Shown: positions 31,501-42,655, counted from the stretch's first letter. The stretch: 64,000 bases of DNA from Eucommia ulmoides (GCA_016647705.1 CM028334.1:11875546-11939545); one strand, 5' to 3'. Made by a program: numbers and translations. The notes: generated from the letters alone by a model not told the origin.

Positions 31501-33254
31501 TCTCATAATGTAATTTTGTAACAACAGGGGATTTAGCTGTTGTTTGGATAAAATGTAAATTGAAAAAATTAGAGAAAATTCCACTTTTACTATTAAAATT
31601 AAAATGGGTCATTGCTTGCAAGCCCATATTAAAAAAATACCACCGATATATTTATTATATCAACAACAACAAATTCTCTCACTACATCTACAACAACATA
31701 ATAAATAGAGGGATGCAAATATTGTTGTCAAGTAACAATGTTAAAAGCAACATAACGAATGGAGGGATGCAAATGTTGTTATATAGCAACAATGTCAACA
31801 ATAACATAATGAATAGGGGATATAAATGTTAGTGTACAACAAGTAATTACCGTAAGTCAACTGAATTTTTCTCTAAATTTAAATAACTACACAGATATAA
31901 GAATGAATTAGTAATGGGTCTTAGAGTCTATTATAAAATACCCATTTAAATTTTACAAAGTAATTTCTAGTGAGTTTATTCTGGAGAAATATTTATGCAA
32001 ACATTGTTATCTAAATTTATACACTACTTTTGAATGAGAATTCAAATTGAGTGGAGACTGGAGGAGTTATGTTTTAAGATTTGGACTTGAAGTTCAAGTT
32101 CATGGATAGGGTCAAGGTCCCAAAATTTAGGCTCAATTATTTTTCGGATTGAAGTAGGGCGTAACCATTTATATGTAGGCCCGACCCGCCCCTCCCATCC
32201 AATTATTAAAAACGAATTAGGGTGATTTTTTCTGGGTCCCAAAAGTCCACTTCTCAACTTTATCCATATTCTTCTTTTTTATTTTATGAAAATTCCAATT
32301 TAAAAAATGTATTATTTTTATGACAAAACCGCCCTACATTTTTTTTTTCAAAATAATATTTAATCACCACATAAAAATATTCATTACATTGTCATCATTA
32401 CAATAAATATTTTTATCACCGCTATTACAACAATAAATATTCGTCTTCAGTGCCATCACCATAACAAATATTTACTATCATCGCCGCTACGAAAATAACA
32501 AATATTCACTTCTATTACCATCACCACTACAGTTAATATTCGCATCTCACCACCACATTCAATATTTTTTGTCACCGCTACCAACACAATAAATACTCGT
32601 TGTCACCGCTACTGCCTCTACAAATATTCGCTATCACAACTATTACCGCCAGAATAAATATTTGATATCACCATTAGCACAATAAATTATTGTTTTTACC
32701 ATTGCAACCACCACAACAAATAATCAAATCATTAAAAGTAAATATCAAAATTTTACATTTAAAAACACAAGAAAATATAGAAAAAATTATTTCCACATAT
32801 ACGTAAAACATCTAAAAAATTTAAAAACTAAAAAAGAAGGAAAAAAAAACAATAAAAACAATAAAAAAAAAAAACTGAAAAAAATTTGAAAATCTGGTGA
32901 TCTGGGCCATTAACTTAAGATCTGACCATTGCCTATGAGATCTATTCATGATATGGGTCATCTCGGGCCACACACACACACACACAGAGATGAAGAGATT
33001 TGGTTGGTGGTGGCCCTAAGAACAAGACAACAACCCATCACCCATGGTGGCGATGGACATGGTAAGGGCGCCTGGTAAGCCAATCTCATCCTCCCATCGA
33101 CATCGTTTCAATCTCAACGACCTAGAAAGCCTTAAATTAGGACGGAGTAACCCATCACCCATGGTGGTGATGGACATGGTAAGGGGAGAGAGAGGAAGGA
33201 GATGCGGAAAGGTGACAGGTTAGAGAATCCAAAGAGGAAAGGTAGATTTATTTT
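31501..33254. other. intergenic DNA with short repeats
   Basis: Three diverged units of about 56 bp with gagggatgcaaatattgttgt occur at about 31696-31830. A degenerate stretch of accaccacaataaatattcg-like units covers about 32345-32720, and (CA)n lies at about 32970-32986. A 37-bp direct repeat, cccatcacccatggtgg-gatggacatggtaagg, occurs at about 33028 and 33148. No gene is recognised. Confidence 0.55.
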
Positions 33255-33259
33255 TATTT

Positions 33260-33756
33260 TTTTAGTAAGGGTTGTTGATTATATCTCATAATCATAATAG
33301 TACGGAATTAATCAATAAACTAAAATATACATGAATATTAGGACACAATAATAAAGAATGGTAATCGAATACGTACCTGTCTCGGCCATTGCAGGAGATT
33401 GAACTGTAATACACACTAGGTCTTCTTCCTTATGATCTAGATTATTATAGTGGTGTCTCTCAATAGGAAAACCACCCTTAATCTAGACTAGGGAGGGGAC
33501 CTAGTTATATAGACTAGGGAGGGGACCTAGTTATATAGACTAGGGTTTCTCGTTGGGCCCTTCCATAATGGGCTTCAACAAAACCTTAAACCTACACTTG
33601 TCACTTAATTGGGCTACTACATAAAAGATGTCACAACTCAAATCAAAATACGATCACCGATTATTTAGGCTGCTTAAATAATAGACTATCCATTAACCCA
33701 TCTTTGTAAAATAATTAATTCAATTAATGTTAGCCCATAAAAATATTCCAACATTC
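33260..33756 (-). mobile_element. probable Copia LTR remnant
   Basis: The right end reads aatattccaaca|ttcttccacttgag. On the minus strand this is CTCAAGTGGAAGAA followed by TGTTGGAATATT, the form of a polypurine tract next to an LTR beginning TGTTGGAAT, common in plant Copia elements. Inside, gactagggaggggacctagttatata is tandemly repeated (about 33487-33540). The left end is uncertain and no pol was found nearby. Confidence 0.55.
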
Positions 33757-34093
33757 TTCCACTTGAGCTACATTAATTGAATAAATATAATTTTGAAAAT
33801 AAGACTCTTGAGTTAATAACAGAAAAAAAAAAATTTATTTTTGGTGTGGTCATACATTTTGTTTAAAGAAATGATAGTCTATAAATAACATCTTGATAAA
33901 CTTATCCGGTCTAACATGATCTTAATATTGGATTATGATAGTTTACATGTTAATCTCAACAAACATAAGACATTTCATACTCACAAATACTTATAACCAT
34001 ATTGACATGAATCGTAAGCCCAGTAATGTGGTAAGAAGCCAATGCCAACATGTGATCATTATCAATTTGCATTGTTCTCATCAGTCCTCATTA

Positions 34094-34378
34094 TAATTTC
34101 TCAATAAAATGAAATTGTAATTGCAATTTTTCAACAAAATAAAATTGTTAATTGCAGTTTCTCAATAAAATGAAACTATTGCAATTTCTCAACAGAATGA
34201 AATTGCTAATTGCAGTTTCTCAATAAAATGAAACTGTTGCAGTTTCTTAACAAAATGAAGTTGCTAATTGTAATTTCTCAACAAAATAAAACTGCTACAA
34301 TTTCTCAACAAAATAAAATTGCCAATTGCAGTTTTTCAACAAAATAAAACTGCTGCAATTTCTCAACAATATGAAATT
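34094..34378. repeat. array of about ten hairpin-forming units
   Basis: Units of roughly 28 bp have the form CAATTTC-TCAACAAAAT-GAAATTG. Both arms change together between units: CAATTTC/GAAATTG, CAGTTTC/GAAACTG, CAATTTT/AAAATTG and CAGTTTT/AAAACTG all occur. Most units keep a perfect or near-perfect 6-7 bp stem. Short linkers (ctaattg, ttg) separate them. Its position just inside the putative Copia LTR suggests it is part of that element's internal region. Confidence 0.85.
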
Positions 34379-34494
34379 TTTTTACTTTAACAAGTCATCT
34401 GCCACTAACAATGCATCACGAGATCTCAAAACAGTGATTTGTGAAAATAAAAAATATACAACTGTAATTCTTAAGGCACAATATCTTAAGATAC

Positions 34495-34860
34495 CACATT
34501 GTATAATCAATTCAAATAATATGATATGCAACAATATAATACGCAATAATGATGATCATCAAATAGATTTTAATTTTACAAAACGCATAATAATAGTAGT
34601 CACAACGTAATCATCAAAATATAAAAAAATACAAAAATTCTCAATAAACTAGAGAATCAAAAGACTCAATGACATCCATATTCACAATATGTTTCTTGAA
34701 TGTTGTAGGTCTTAAACCTTAATTTAGTATAATCAATTCAAATAATATAATATGCAATAAGGATGATCATCAAATAGATTTTAATTTTGCAAAATGCATA
34801 ACAATAGTGGTCACAACATATCATAGAATTAAAGGAAAATACAAAAAACATTTAACTAAA
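34495..34860. repeat. direct duplication of about 110 bp
   Basis: tataatcaattcaaataatat, then gatgatcatcaaatagattttaatttt-caaaa, occurs at about 34501-34625 and again at about 34729-34850. Both copies are AT-rich and non-coding. Confidence 0.75.
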
Positions 34861-34893
34861 TTAAAAAATCGAAATGCTCAAATAAGTATAAGC

Positions 34894-35280
34894 TGTCACG
34901 ACCCGTCCCGGACACCCGACATCTCAGGGTGGGCGTGATGACAACATGACATCACCTAAACAACTAAATTATCTATTATTGTAACGACAATATGCATACA
35001 TCAATAAACCATCATCTATATAGGCATATACAATTGTTCTACTATAGGGACACACCCGTCCCCCAAAAATAGAAACAACCGAAATAAATACAATGAACCT
35101 CTCACAAGTTCACCCCCAGACAGCTCGACTCAAAAACCTTCACTCAACTTTATCGTAGGACTCTATCTAGCGCTAATAGGGGCCCAACTCCTAATTTCAT
35201 CACCTGGGAGTGTACTGCTTTCTTAGTAAAAATAATTATAATAATAATTCATTCTACAACATCTAAACACAGCAAAGAGA
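34894..35280. mobile_element. possible Ty3/Gypsy LTR fragment
   Basis: It begins TGTCACGACCCGTCCCGGACACCCGACATC, a start pattern I associate with plant Gypsy LTRs, and continues with gtgggcgtgatgacaacatgacatcacctaa. The right end and second LTR were not found. Low confidence in family and limits. Confidence 0.4.
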
Positions 35281-35814
35281 GATCGACAATGGGAAATTGT
35301 TCTTTTTTTGGGGGGGGGCTTGTTTACGCCGTCCAATTTCATTATCCATCTTGATTCTGTTTGTATTTCGTGTGATTATTTCTGTGTTTCTTTAATTTGT
35401 TTCTCGTTGTGAAAATCTCTTTTCGTTTGGCCCTAAGTTGACACTATAAGCAGTTTTTGGTTTCATAAAGTTTATAAAAGTTTTGCTTAATTTTTTTGTC
35501 TGTGGAAGATGATTAATATCACAAAACCTTTTCGGAAGATTTATTCTGATTTTATTGTAACCCTGGTTCTTCTCGAGGGGTAGTTTACGGTTGATGTCCA
35601 TAGGCAAATCCCTGAAAACTTCGCTGCATGAGTGGGGGATTATTAGAAGCTAATTATCCTCATTTGTGTTTGTTTAAACTATACTCCTCTGAATCAAGAA
35701 ATAATATTTCTTTGGGCAGTACTATGTTTATCAGTAAGAAAACTAGTCTTTTTCCCGCTGATTTTGAAACAAATAGTCTAATACTCTTATTTGATTGGAT
35801 TTCCAGATTTCTCT

Positions 35815-36600
35815 TCTTCCAAAAAGATCAAATAGCATCACAAATCGGTGCCCTGATTGAAGATCAATTTTCAAATGCTCATCTCAAGGGTAAGATATTT
35901 CAATCACTTTGGTTTATTTTTCCGGAAATTGTGGAAAGTTGTTTGGTTTAGTTTTGAAAAACTATTCAAAAAAGAGAATGTTTGTTAAAAATGTGTTAAA
36001 ATTTTGAAAAGTAAAATTGGTATGATTGATTGATGTTTGTTAGGCAAATGTATAGTAAAGAAATTTGTAAATAATAATAAAATATTATAAAAAATAGATG
36101 ATGGGATAGATTGAGTATTGAGAAAATTGTTTTGTAAAAAGTGTTTTTTGAATTGTATTGTTAAAAGAGAAATAACAATATTTTTTGAGTTTTTTAAAAC
36201 TTGAAACACCACTCAATTTTTCAACCAAACAACCCCCAAGTATTCTTCAAAATTCTATCTAATTGAGATCTACTTTATAGTGACATTTTTTTTTTTTAAT
36301 CTTATCATCATCCTTAGGAGCAGCTTCGGTTGGTGGAAAGACTAACATTTCGATGGTAGAAAAGAAAACTAAAGCTCATGTAAGAAAACCACCTCGAGAC
36401 CTTACAAATTCGAGGAAGCCATCGAAATTCAGGCAAGAAAGAAAAGCTTTGATAAGAAGTTGAATGAAGAAAATCTTCCCAATTCTATTGCAGAGGAAGG
36501 GTTTCTTCATGATCATCATAAATGCATTAGTGCAAGAGAGGAGGATTACTTTCGTGAGATCGCTGCCATCTCTTCCATTTATGAACTGGAATGGTCGTAA
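35815..36600 (+). pseudogene. PATRONUS-like pseudogene 2 (two exons)
   Basis: Exon 1 (to 35889) ends IGALIEDQFSNAHLK with an intact donor AAGG|GTAAGA. Exon 2 (36318-36600), after ccttag, gives AASVGGKTNISMVEKK, a D-box-like RKPPRDLTNS, then after a frameshift near 36420 KKLNEENLPNSIAEEGFLHDHHKCI and ends ELEWS-stop. Order and motifs (N-terminal EDQ, D-box, FLHDH-KCI) match my memory of PATRONUS proteins, cohesion protectors in meiosis and mitosis. The frameshift and missing C-terminal half argue for a pseudogene. The promoter side (35280-35814) shows only AT-rich sequence. Confidence 0.6.
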
Positions 36601-37191
36601 CGTACCCGTGTTGATTGATTCGCCCTAAGCTGCCACAGCATTGAATCTCATGCATCTACAGTCTACTACTACTTGAAAAGACTAGATCCTTTTTGATGGA
36701 ATGCTTGCTTTTGTTTTGAAATGGGTGCTTTCCCAGTTTTCAATTTAGTGGAGTAGATTGACTGTTGTACACACTATGTTAGTAGGTAGTTGTATGAACT
36801 TTTGGCATGTTTAATGAGATTTGATTAGTCTTCATTTGACCAACTATTATGGTCCATTTGGGGAGAAAATATTTAGTGGTCTTTGAAGCGCCAATGGCAT
36901 TGGCTGATGTGGTGCACCAAATGGTTTGATATTTGTCAGGTTGATTCACTTTTGGGGTTATTATTTCGGGATGTCAACCCGAAATAATTGGTTGACATTT
37001 GTCTAATTGGTGGTGCAACCAATTGGAGTTTGATGTTTGGGACTGGATGCCACAGTGTATCTGCATATTCACTGCTCATTTGAGTTTGTTACTTCACAGA
37101 ACCATTTATAAATTTAAGAAACTTTCAAGTTGTTTGCTACATATCCGCTGTTATTTTCATTTCAATTTGTTTGATATGCATGTTAGTAGTG
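36601..37191. other. intergenic DNA with a 10-bp inverted repeat
   Basis: It contains TTATTTCGGG-ATGTCAA-CCCGAAATAA (36961-36987). The right part may be decayed intron of the prolyl-tRNA synthetase copy that resumes at 42661. Confidence 0.5.
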
Positions 37192-37196
37192 GTAGT
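37192..37196. repeat. target site duplication GTAGT, left copy
   Basis: GTAGT precedes the left LTR of Copia element 2 and is repeated at 42656-42660, directly after the right LTR. Confidence 0.9.
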
Positions 37197-37389
37197 TAAA
37201 GGATATAGGGAAAGAAGAAAATTATATTGATAATTTCTGTACATACAGAATGAGCCTTATTCTCTAAATTATATAGCCGCAGGAGCAGGCTAAATTAGGA
37301 AGAATATTATTGAAATAAATGGGCTTAATAAAATCCTACAATAAAGATACCAAAAATATAAATTAACGCCTAAATATAATATTTCAACA
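37197..37389 (-). repeat. 3' LTR of Copia element 2
   Basis: 193 bp, from TAAAGGATATAG to ATTTCAACA. The terminal dinucleotide on one side is TA instead of TG in both LTRs, so the family or this copy's parent already had it. The adjacent 37390-37401, read on the minus strand, is TTGAGGGGGAG, the polypurine tract. Confidence 0.93.
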
Positions 37390-37396
37390 CTCCCCC

Positions 37397-38380
37397 TCAA
37401 GTTGGGGCAAAAATGTTGATGAGCCCTAGCTTGCTAATAGCTGACTGAAGGAGAGATGGTCCTGTAGACTTGGTGAACATATCAGCAGCCTGTTCTGAAG
37501 ATGGGACGAAGGTTGGTGTGATGACTCCTGATTGGACTTTTTCACGAATGAAGTGGATATCCACCTCAATGTGTTTCGTTCTCTCATGAAGAACTAAATC
37601 TGAGGATAACATTATGGCAGACTTGTTGTCACAGAACAATTTAGATGAGTTTCCAACGGGAAGTCCTAACTCAGTCAAAAGGGAACGAAGCCAAAGGAGT
37701 TCACATGTTCCTTGAGCCATAGCGCGATACTCAACTTCGGCAGAAGATCGGGAAACGACAGATTGCTTCTTACTTTTCCACGAGATTAGGTGTCTTCCGT
37801 TAAAGGTGCACAGACCAGAGGTCGAACGTCTATCGTCCTTCGATCCTGCATAGTCAGCATCTGTAAAGCAAGAGAGTCCCTCCTGTATCCCTGACATATA
37901 GAAGAGACCCAGACCGGGGCATGTTTTGAGGTACCGAAGGATATGGTAGACAGCATCCATGTGTGATGTACGTGGTGAGTGCATAAATTGGCTCACAACA
38001 CTGACAGCATACGTAAGATCTGGCCTTGTATTAGTCAAGTACATGAGACGTCCCACAAGTCGCTGATATACTGATGGATCTGATAATAATTCTCCCGAGT
38101 CTGTTGTTAACTTAAGGTTCGGATCCATGGGAGTGGAGGCTGGTCTACATCCAAGCATCCCAGTGTCTTGAAGAAGATCAAGAGCGTATTTCCGCTGCGA
38201 GAGAGAGATACCTTTCCGAGACCGAGCAACCTCAATACCGAGAAAGTAGCGGAAATGACCCAAATCCTTGATGTCAAAAATATGTCCGAGATCTTTCTTT
38301 ACCTGCTGAATGTCTGGTTCGTCTCCGGTGATAATAATATCATCCACATAGACTGAGATAATGATGCACCGTCCCTGGTG
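37397..38380 (-). pseudogene. Copia element 2: RT C-terminal part and RNase H
   Basis: In frame with the upstream RT; begins after the TAA at 38381. It carries the catalytic YVDD (VYVDDIIITGDE), LGIEVARSRKGISLSQRKYA, GCRPASTPMD, then RNase H with CFTDADYAGSKDDRRSTSG, SRSSAEVEYRAMA, FCDNKSAIML and VPSSEQAADMFTKS. Apart from the stop just upstream of YVDD, this part is intact and ends near the polypurine tract. Confidence 0.9.
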
Positions 38381-39145
38381 TTAGCGACGGATGAAGCAAG
38401 TATGATCTGAGTGACACTGGATAAACCCCATAGTGAGGATGGCTTCGCTGAATCGATGGAACCATGCACGAGGAGACTGCTTAAGTCCATAGAGGGATTT
38501 TCGGAGTCGACAAACTTTCCCTGAATACTCCCCCTGAGACCGAAATCCCGGTGGAGGCTCCATATAGATAATCTCAGTCAGGGCACCATTAAGGAATGCA
38601 TTCTTGACATCCAACTGGTGCAGTGGCCAAGAATGAGATGCAGCCAACGAAATAAGAAATCGGACAGTAGTCAATTTAGCAACCGGGGCAAAGGTGGCAC
38701 TGAAGTCTTTACCCGGGATTTGTGTGTAGCCCTTAGCAACAAGCCGGGCTTTGTACCGATCAATCGAACCATTAGCTAGATATTTCACACTGAAGACCCA
38801 CTTACAACCAACTGGCCGTTCACCAGTCGGCAAATCAACCAAGTCCCATGTATGATTCCGCTGTAGGGCATCCATCTCTGCTTGCATGGCGGCAACCCAC
38901 TGTGGATTCTGGAGGGCCTCATAAACAGAGCGAGGAATGACAACCGAATCAATATTTCCAAGAAAGGATTTATATTGATCTGAGAGACCCTGAAAAGACA
39001 AATACTTGGAAATCGGATGATTAGTAGAACATGAAAGAAGGTAGCGGGATGGTGGGTGACGTTCCCGAGTCGGGTAACGGCGGGGAACAGGGTCAAAGAT
39101 AATGGGAGAAGAAGAGATACCTGAGTCTAGAGAAGATGTCGGCAA
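38381..39145 (-). pseudogene. Copia element 2: RT N-terminal part
   Basis: The open segment contains WVAAMQAEMDALQRNHTWDL, CKWVFSVKYLANGSIDRYKA, DFSATFAPVAKLTTVRFLI and SLYGLKQSPRAWFHRF, the standard Copia RT opening. It is separated from the integrase tail by a frameshift near 39140 and ends at a TAA (HTCFIRR-stop) a few residues before the YVDD motif. Confidence 0.9.
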
Positions 39146-39522
39146 GGGATGTGAGACACGTGGATGACGAGAGTAGACTCGTAAGGGGGTGGGGGATGGG
39201 ATGTGGGCAGGAAAGATATATCTAAGACAGGAATAGGACGCGGAAGTGGAGTATGATCCCCAGTAGTGGGTGCCTGAATAGGTGGAGAAGATACAATACC
39301 AGAAAAGTAGGGTACAGTCTCAAGGAACGTAACATCGAGAGAGTAGTAAGTACGGTAGGTAGTTGGATCGTAGCACCTATATCCTTTTGACATGGAAGAA
39401 TAGCCGAGGAAAATACACCGGATAGATTTATCATCTAACTTCGTGCGAGTAGGGCTCCGATTCTGGACAAAACACGTACAACCAAAGACACGGGGTAAGA
39501 TAGGAAAAAGGGTGCTAGTGGG
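39127..39522 (-). pseudogene. Copia element 2: integrase C-terminal segment
   Basis: In frame with the long gag-integrase stretch but after the TAA at 39523-39525. It reads VFGCTCFVQNRSPTRTKLDD, then CIFLGYSSMSKGYRCYDP and DVTFLETVPYF, the conserved tail of Copia integrase. The frame is lost near 39127-39145, where RT continues in another frame. Confidence 0.85.
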
Positions 39523-41709
39523 TTACAATATATGAAAGGGGGTTTGACCAGTAAGGACACGGCTCGGGGTCCGATTAATGAGATAGGCAGCAGTAAGAAC
39601 AGCCGTGTGCCAAAAAGATTTGGGAACATTCATTCCACGCAAAAGACAACGGACGACAGACATAATATGACGGTTCTTACGTTCCGCCACACCATTCTGT
39701 TCAGGGGTGTAAGGGCAGGTAAGTTGCTGAAGGATACCGTGCTTATTAAGCTCAGCTCGAAATTCATCGGATAAGTATTCTCGGCCATTATCAGACCTGA
39801 TATTGCACACAATGGTTTTATATTGGGTTTTTATCATTTGAAGGAAGTGGGTAAAGTGAGTGTAAACCTCGGATTTGTGCTTCATCAAATAAACCCAAGT
39901 ACACCGACTATAATCATCTATGAAGGTGACATAGTAGCGATGTTTGGAAATGGCTGTAACAGGAGAGGGTCCCCAAATATCAGAATGGATAAGATCAAAG
40001 GCTTGGGGGGCACGGTGCATGCGAGGAATATAAGAGGTACGGGTGTGTTTAGACAATTCACAAACTACACATTGAAATTTAAAGTCTTTGCAAGCTTTAT
40101 TAAGAGATGGAAACAACCAACACAAATACTGAAAGTTTTCATGTCCTAAACGAGCATGCCACAAGTTTAAACTTTTGAAAGAACACATAGAGGACTCAAA
40201 AACAGGTAGTACAGAAGCTTGCATACTAAAAGGTGGAACAGGTGGAGGTGGAGGGCTGCCGAAGTAGTAGAGGCCATCGCGTTCATATCCCCTGCCAAAA
40301 ATCTTCCTCGTAGTCAGGTCCTGCAAGAGGCAACGATCAGGTAAGAACACAACGGCACAGTTAAGATTTTTTGCAAGACAACTAACGGATAGAAGATTAT
40401 AGGCAAATTTAGGAACATAATAAACAGAGTGAAGAGTGATATCAGGGGATAAGTAGGCATTTCCCTGACAACGAATAGGGATAAAAGTACCATCGGCAAT
40501 GCATACAGACTTGGTAATAGGTGACACAGGGGAGGTGATGGTAGAAATCTCACCAGTCATGTGATTGTTAGCCCCGGAATTCAGAATCCAAGTAGGGCGG
40601 CCAGACTTACCATGAAGCGCAGTAGGAGTACCGGAGGCAAGAGCAGCCGTGGGGCCGGAAGACGATGCCAAAGTGGTTAACTGAGCCTGAAGTTGGGCAA
40701 GTTGGGCCTGGACGTGAGAAATATCCAGCGAAGCTGATGGAGAATTTTCTGAACCAGGGACAATATCAGCAATAACACCAGTACGTGGTCCGCCTCTTCC
40801 TTTCCGCCCTCCTAGGTTTCGGGGTTTCAATTCAGGATGAAGAATGTAACAACGATCAATGGTGTGACCAGGCTTTCGACAGTGTTGACAGTATGGCCTT
40901 GTGCCTGATGGGCGAGGACCAGAAGGGCCCGGAAAGGCCATCTGCGAACCAGAAGGAGCCGGAAAAGCCATCTGCTCAGGGACTGAGGGAGGGACTTCAG
41001 GTGGGAGAAGGAGCCGACGTTTGGAATCATTGTCAACAGTAGAGAATGCATTGTATAGATCCGGCATCGGTGATGTGTTCAAAATCTGAGTGCGAAGATT
41101 CTCGTACTCTAGATTTAAACCCATCAAGAAATGGTATGTGTGTCGACGATCCTGGCGCTTGGCTTCGATCTTAGCAGCATCTTCAGGGAATTCACTCAGA
41201 GGTTCATACTGCGCAAGTTCTTCCCACCGAGATTGAAGGTAACCAAAGTAATCTGCGACTGAAAGTCCCAAGGATGCCTGGGAGGCGTGGGAAATCTCAC
41301 GGTAGAGCTCAAAAATCCGTGATTCATTGCGAGAATGAGCATACATCTTCGTAAGAGCAGACCATAATCCACTGACCGTCTCGTGAAACATGAAGATGTT
41401 ATAGATCCGTTCCTCCATAGAGTTGAAGATCCACCCGAGGATGGTACAATTATCAGAGTCCCATTGAGCAAACTTGGGATCGTTGATATCTGGCTTTGGC
41501 TCAGTGCCGTTGAGCCATCCTGTCTTACGTTTGCCACCAAGGTAGAGACGGAGAGAGCGGGACCAGGCAGGAAAGTTCGCTCCATTGAGTAAGACGGTGG
41601 TAACACGTTGGACCGTGGCCTTAGGGGCACGAGTAGAATCCAAGCGGGCGGATAACTGTGGAGCATGAGCGGTCCGAGATGGGACGTCACCTTCCCTTCC
41701 GGATGCCAT
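39523..41709 (-). CDS. Copia element 2: gag, protease and integrase core
   Basis: 728 aa from the ATG at 41709. Gag occupies about residues 1-290, with a zinc knuckle CQHCRKPGHTIDRC near 273-286. The protease motif near 376 reads WILNSGANNHMTG: the catalytic aspartate (normally WILDSGA) is asparagine. The zinc region of integrase (LWHARLGHENF, then CVVCELSKH) is near 520-560. The core has D in DLIHSDIWGP, D in IRSDNGREYL and E in EQNGVAERKNRHI. It ends at TAA inside TPFHIL, a nonsense mutation since the same frame continues. Confidence 0.92.
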   Translation of the reverse strand: MASGREGDVPSRTAHAPQLSARLDSTRAPKATVQRVTTVLLNGANFPAWSRSLRLYLGGKRKTGWLNGTEPKPDINDPKFAQWDSDNCTILGWIFNSMEERIYNIFMFHETVSGLWSALTKMYAHSRNESRIFELYREISHASQASLGLSVADYFGYLQSRWEELAQYEPLSEFPEDAAKIEAKRQDRRHTYHFLMGLNLEYENLRTQILNTSPMPDLYNAFSTVDNDSKRRLLLPPEVPPSVPEQMAFPAPSGSQMAFPGPSGPRPSGTRPYCQHCRKPGHTIDRCYILHPELKPRNLGGRKGRGGPRTGVIADIVPGSENSPSASLDISHVQAQLAQLQAQLTTLASSSGPTAALASGTPTALHGKSGRPTWILNSGANNHMTGEISTITSPVSPITKSVCIADGTFIPIRCQGNAYLSPDITLHSVYYVPKFAYNLLSVSCLAKNLNCAVVFLPDRCLLQDLTTRKIFGRGYERDGLYYFGSPPPPPVPPFSMQASVLPVFESSMCSFKSLNLWHARLGHENFQYLCWLFPSLNKACKDFKFQCVVCELSKHTRTSYIPRMHRAPQAFDLIHSDIWGPSPVTAISKHRYYVTFIDDYSRCTWVYLMKHKSEVYTHFTHFLQMIKTQYKTIVCNIRSDNGREYLSDEFRAELNKHGILQQLTCPYTPEQNGVAERKNRHIMSVVRCLLRGMNVPKSFWHTAVLTAAYLINRTPSRVLTGQTPFHIL

Positions 41710-42449
41710 GAATACAGATGTGATGAGTCCGTAGCAATGAAATACACAAACAAAATGCTACGGAAGACTGATCTGGCTCCAGAGATAGAAGGCACAAGCT
41801 GAGAAGCGAACTTGAGACAGAGTTACCCAATCATTCAGAAAATCAAAGAGGCAGCCATGTACTTAGAACAGCCGGAATACCACCAACCGGAGAACAATCC
41901 GCAATTGGCAGCAGGGTCGCGAAGACCGTGGGTCGCGAAATCGCAGGCGAAGACCGTGGGCTGCGAAATCGCAGCTGGGGGTCGCGAAATCGCAGCTGGT
42001 TGTTCGCGAAGATCGGGGCTGGGGGTCGCGAAGATCGTGGGTCGCGAAATCGCAGCTGGGGGTCGCGAAATCGCACCTGGTGGTTCGCGGAGATGGCGAG
42101 GTCGGTGGCGAACTGGTTGGGCTTCGGGCGCAGTGGGTTGCGATCGGTTTCGAAGGGGGTTGCGGTGGTGGCTGGTCGGTTCGAAGGGGGTTGCAGTGGT
42201 GGCTGGTTTGGCAGGCTAGGGTTTCGGCGGCGGTTTCGGTGGCGAGGCTGAGATGCGTAGGATGGGGGTTTGTCCGGCGACGGCAAGCTAGGGTTTCGGT
42301 GGGTTGATTGCGGTCGGTTCGAAGGGTTAAGGTTGCGGTGGTGGCTGGTTTTGCAGGCTAGGGTTTCGTGAATGGAGGCAGCGGCGGCGGCTTGGTGGTG
42401 GTAAACAGTGAAGTCAACGGCTTTTAGGGTTTGGAGAAAAAACAATATT
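41710..42449 (-). other. Copia element 2 leader with GC-rich repeats
   Basis: This lies between gag and the primer-binding site. Irregular copies of gggtcgcgaaatcgcagctg and cgcgaagatcgtggg occupy about 41917-42090, and copies of gcaggctagggtttcg-g and ggtggctgg occupy about 42160-42370. It is much more GC-rich than the surroundings. Frames across it on either strand are repeat-driven and not assigned. Confidence 0.7.
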
Positions 42450-42462
42450 GGCTCTGATACCA
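42450..42462 (-). other. primer-binding site of Copia element 2
   Basis: The minus strand reads TGGTATCAGAGCC directly inside the LTR, an exact match to the initiator-tRNA-Met primer site usual in plant Copia elements. Confidence 0.93.
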
Positions 42463-42655
42463 TAAAGGATATAGAGAAAGAAGAAAATTATATTGATAAT
42501 TTCTGTACATACAGAATGAGCCTCATTCTCCTAATTATATAGCCGCAGGAGCAGGCTAAATTAGGAAGAATATTATTGAAATAAATGGGCTTAATAAAGC
42601 CCTACAATAAAAATACCAAAAATATAAATTAACGCCTAAATATAATATTTCAACA
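42463..42655 (-). repeat. 5' LTR of Copia element 2
   Basis: 193 bp, homologous to 37197-37389 with 7 differences and no indels by eye. Confidence 0.93.

Larger units (their letters stand above)
37197..42655 (-). mobile_element. Ty1/Copia retrotransposon, nearly intact (element 2)
   Basis: The 5459-bp element has 193-bp LTRs (37197-37389 and 42463-42655), target duplication GTAGT, an exact initiator-Met-type primer-binding site, a polypurine tract and a single pol-type reading frame. That frame is broken only by stops at 39523 and 38381 and a frameshift near 39140. The LTRs show 7 differences by eye, about half the divergence of Copia element 1. It may be an Ale/Retrofit-type element given its short LTRs; lineage not certain. 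Confidence 0.95.

Noticed and set aside
34094-34378. CRISPR-like array
   Set aside because: Units are contiguous hairpins with 3-7 bp linkers, no unique spacers, and the genome is a plant's.
41812-42463. Arginine- or proline-rich frames on both strands in the Copia 2 leader
   Set aside because: Caused by GC-rich repeats; no domain, and they lie between gag and the primer-binding site.
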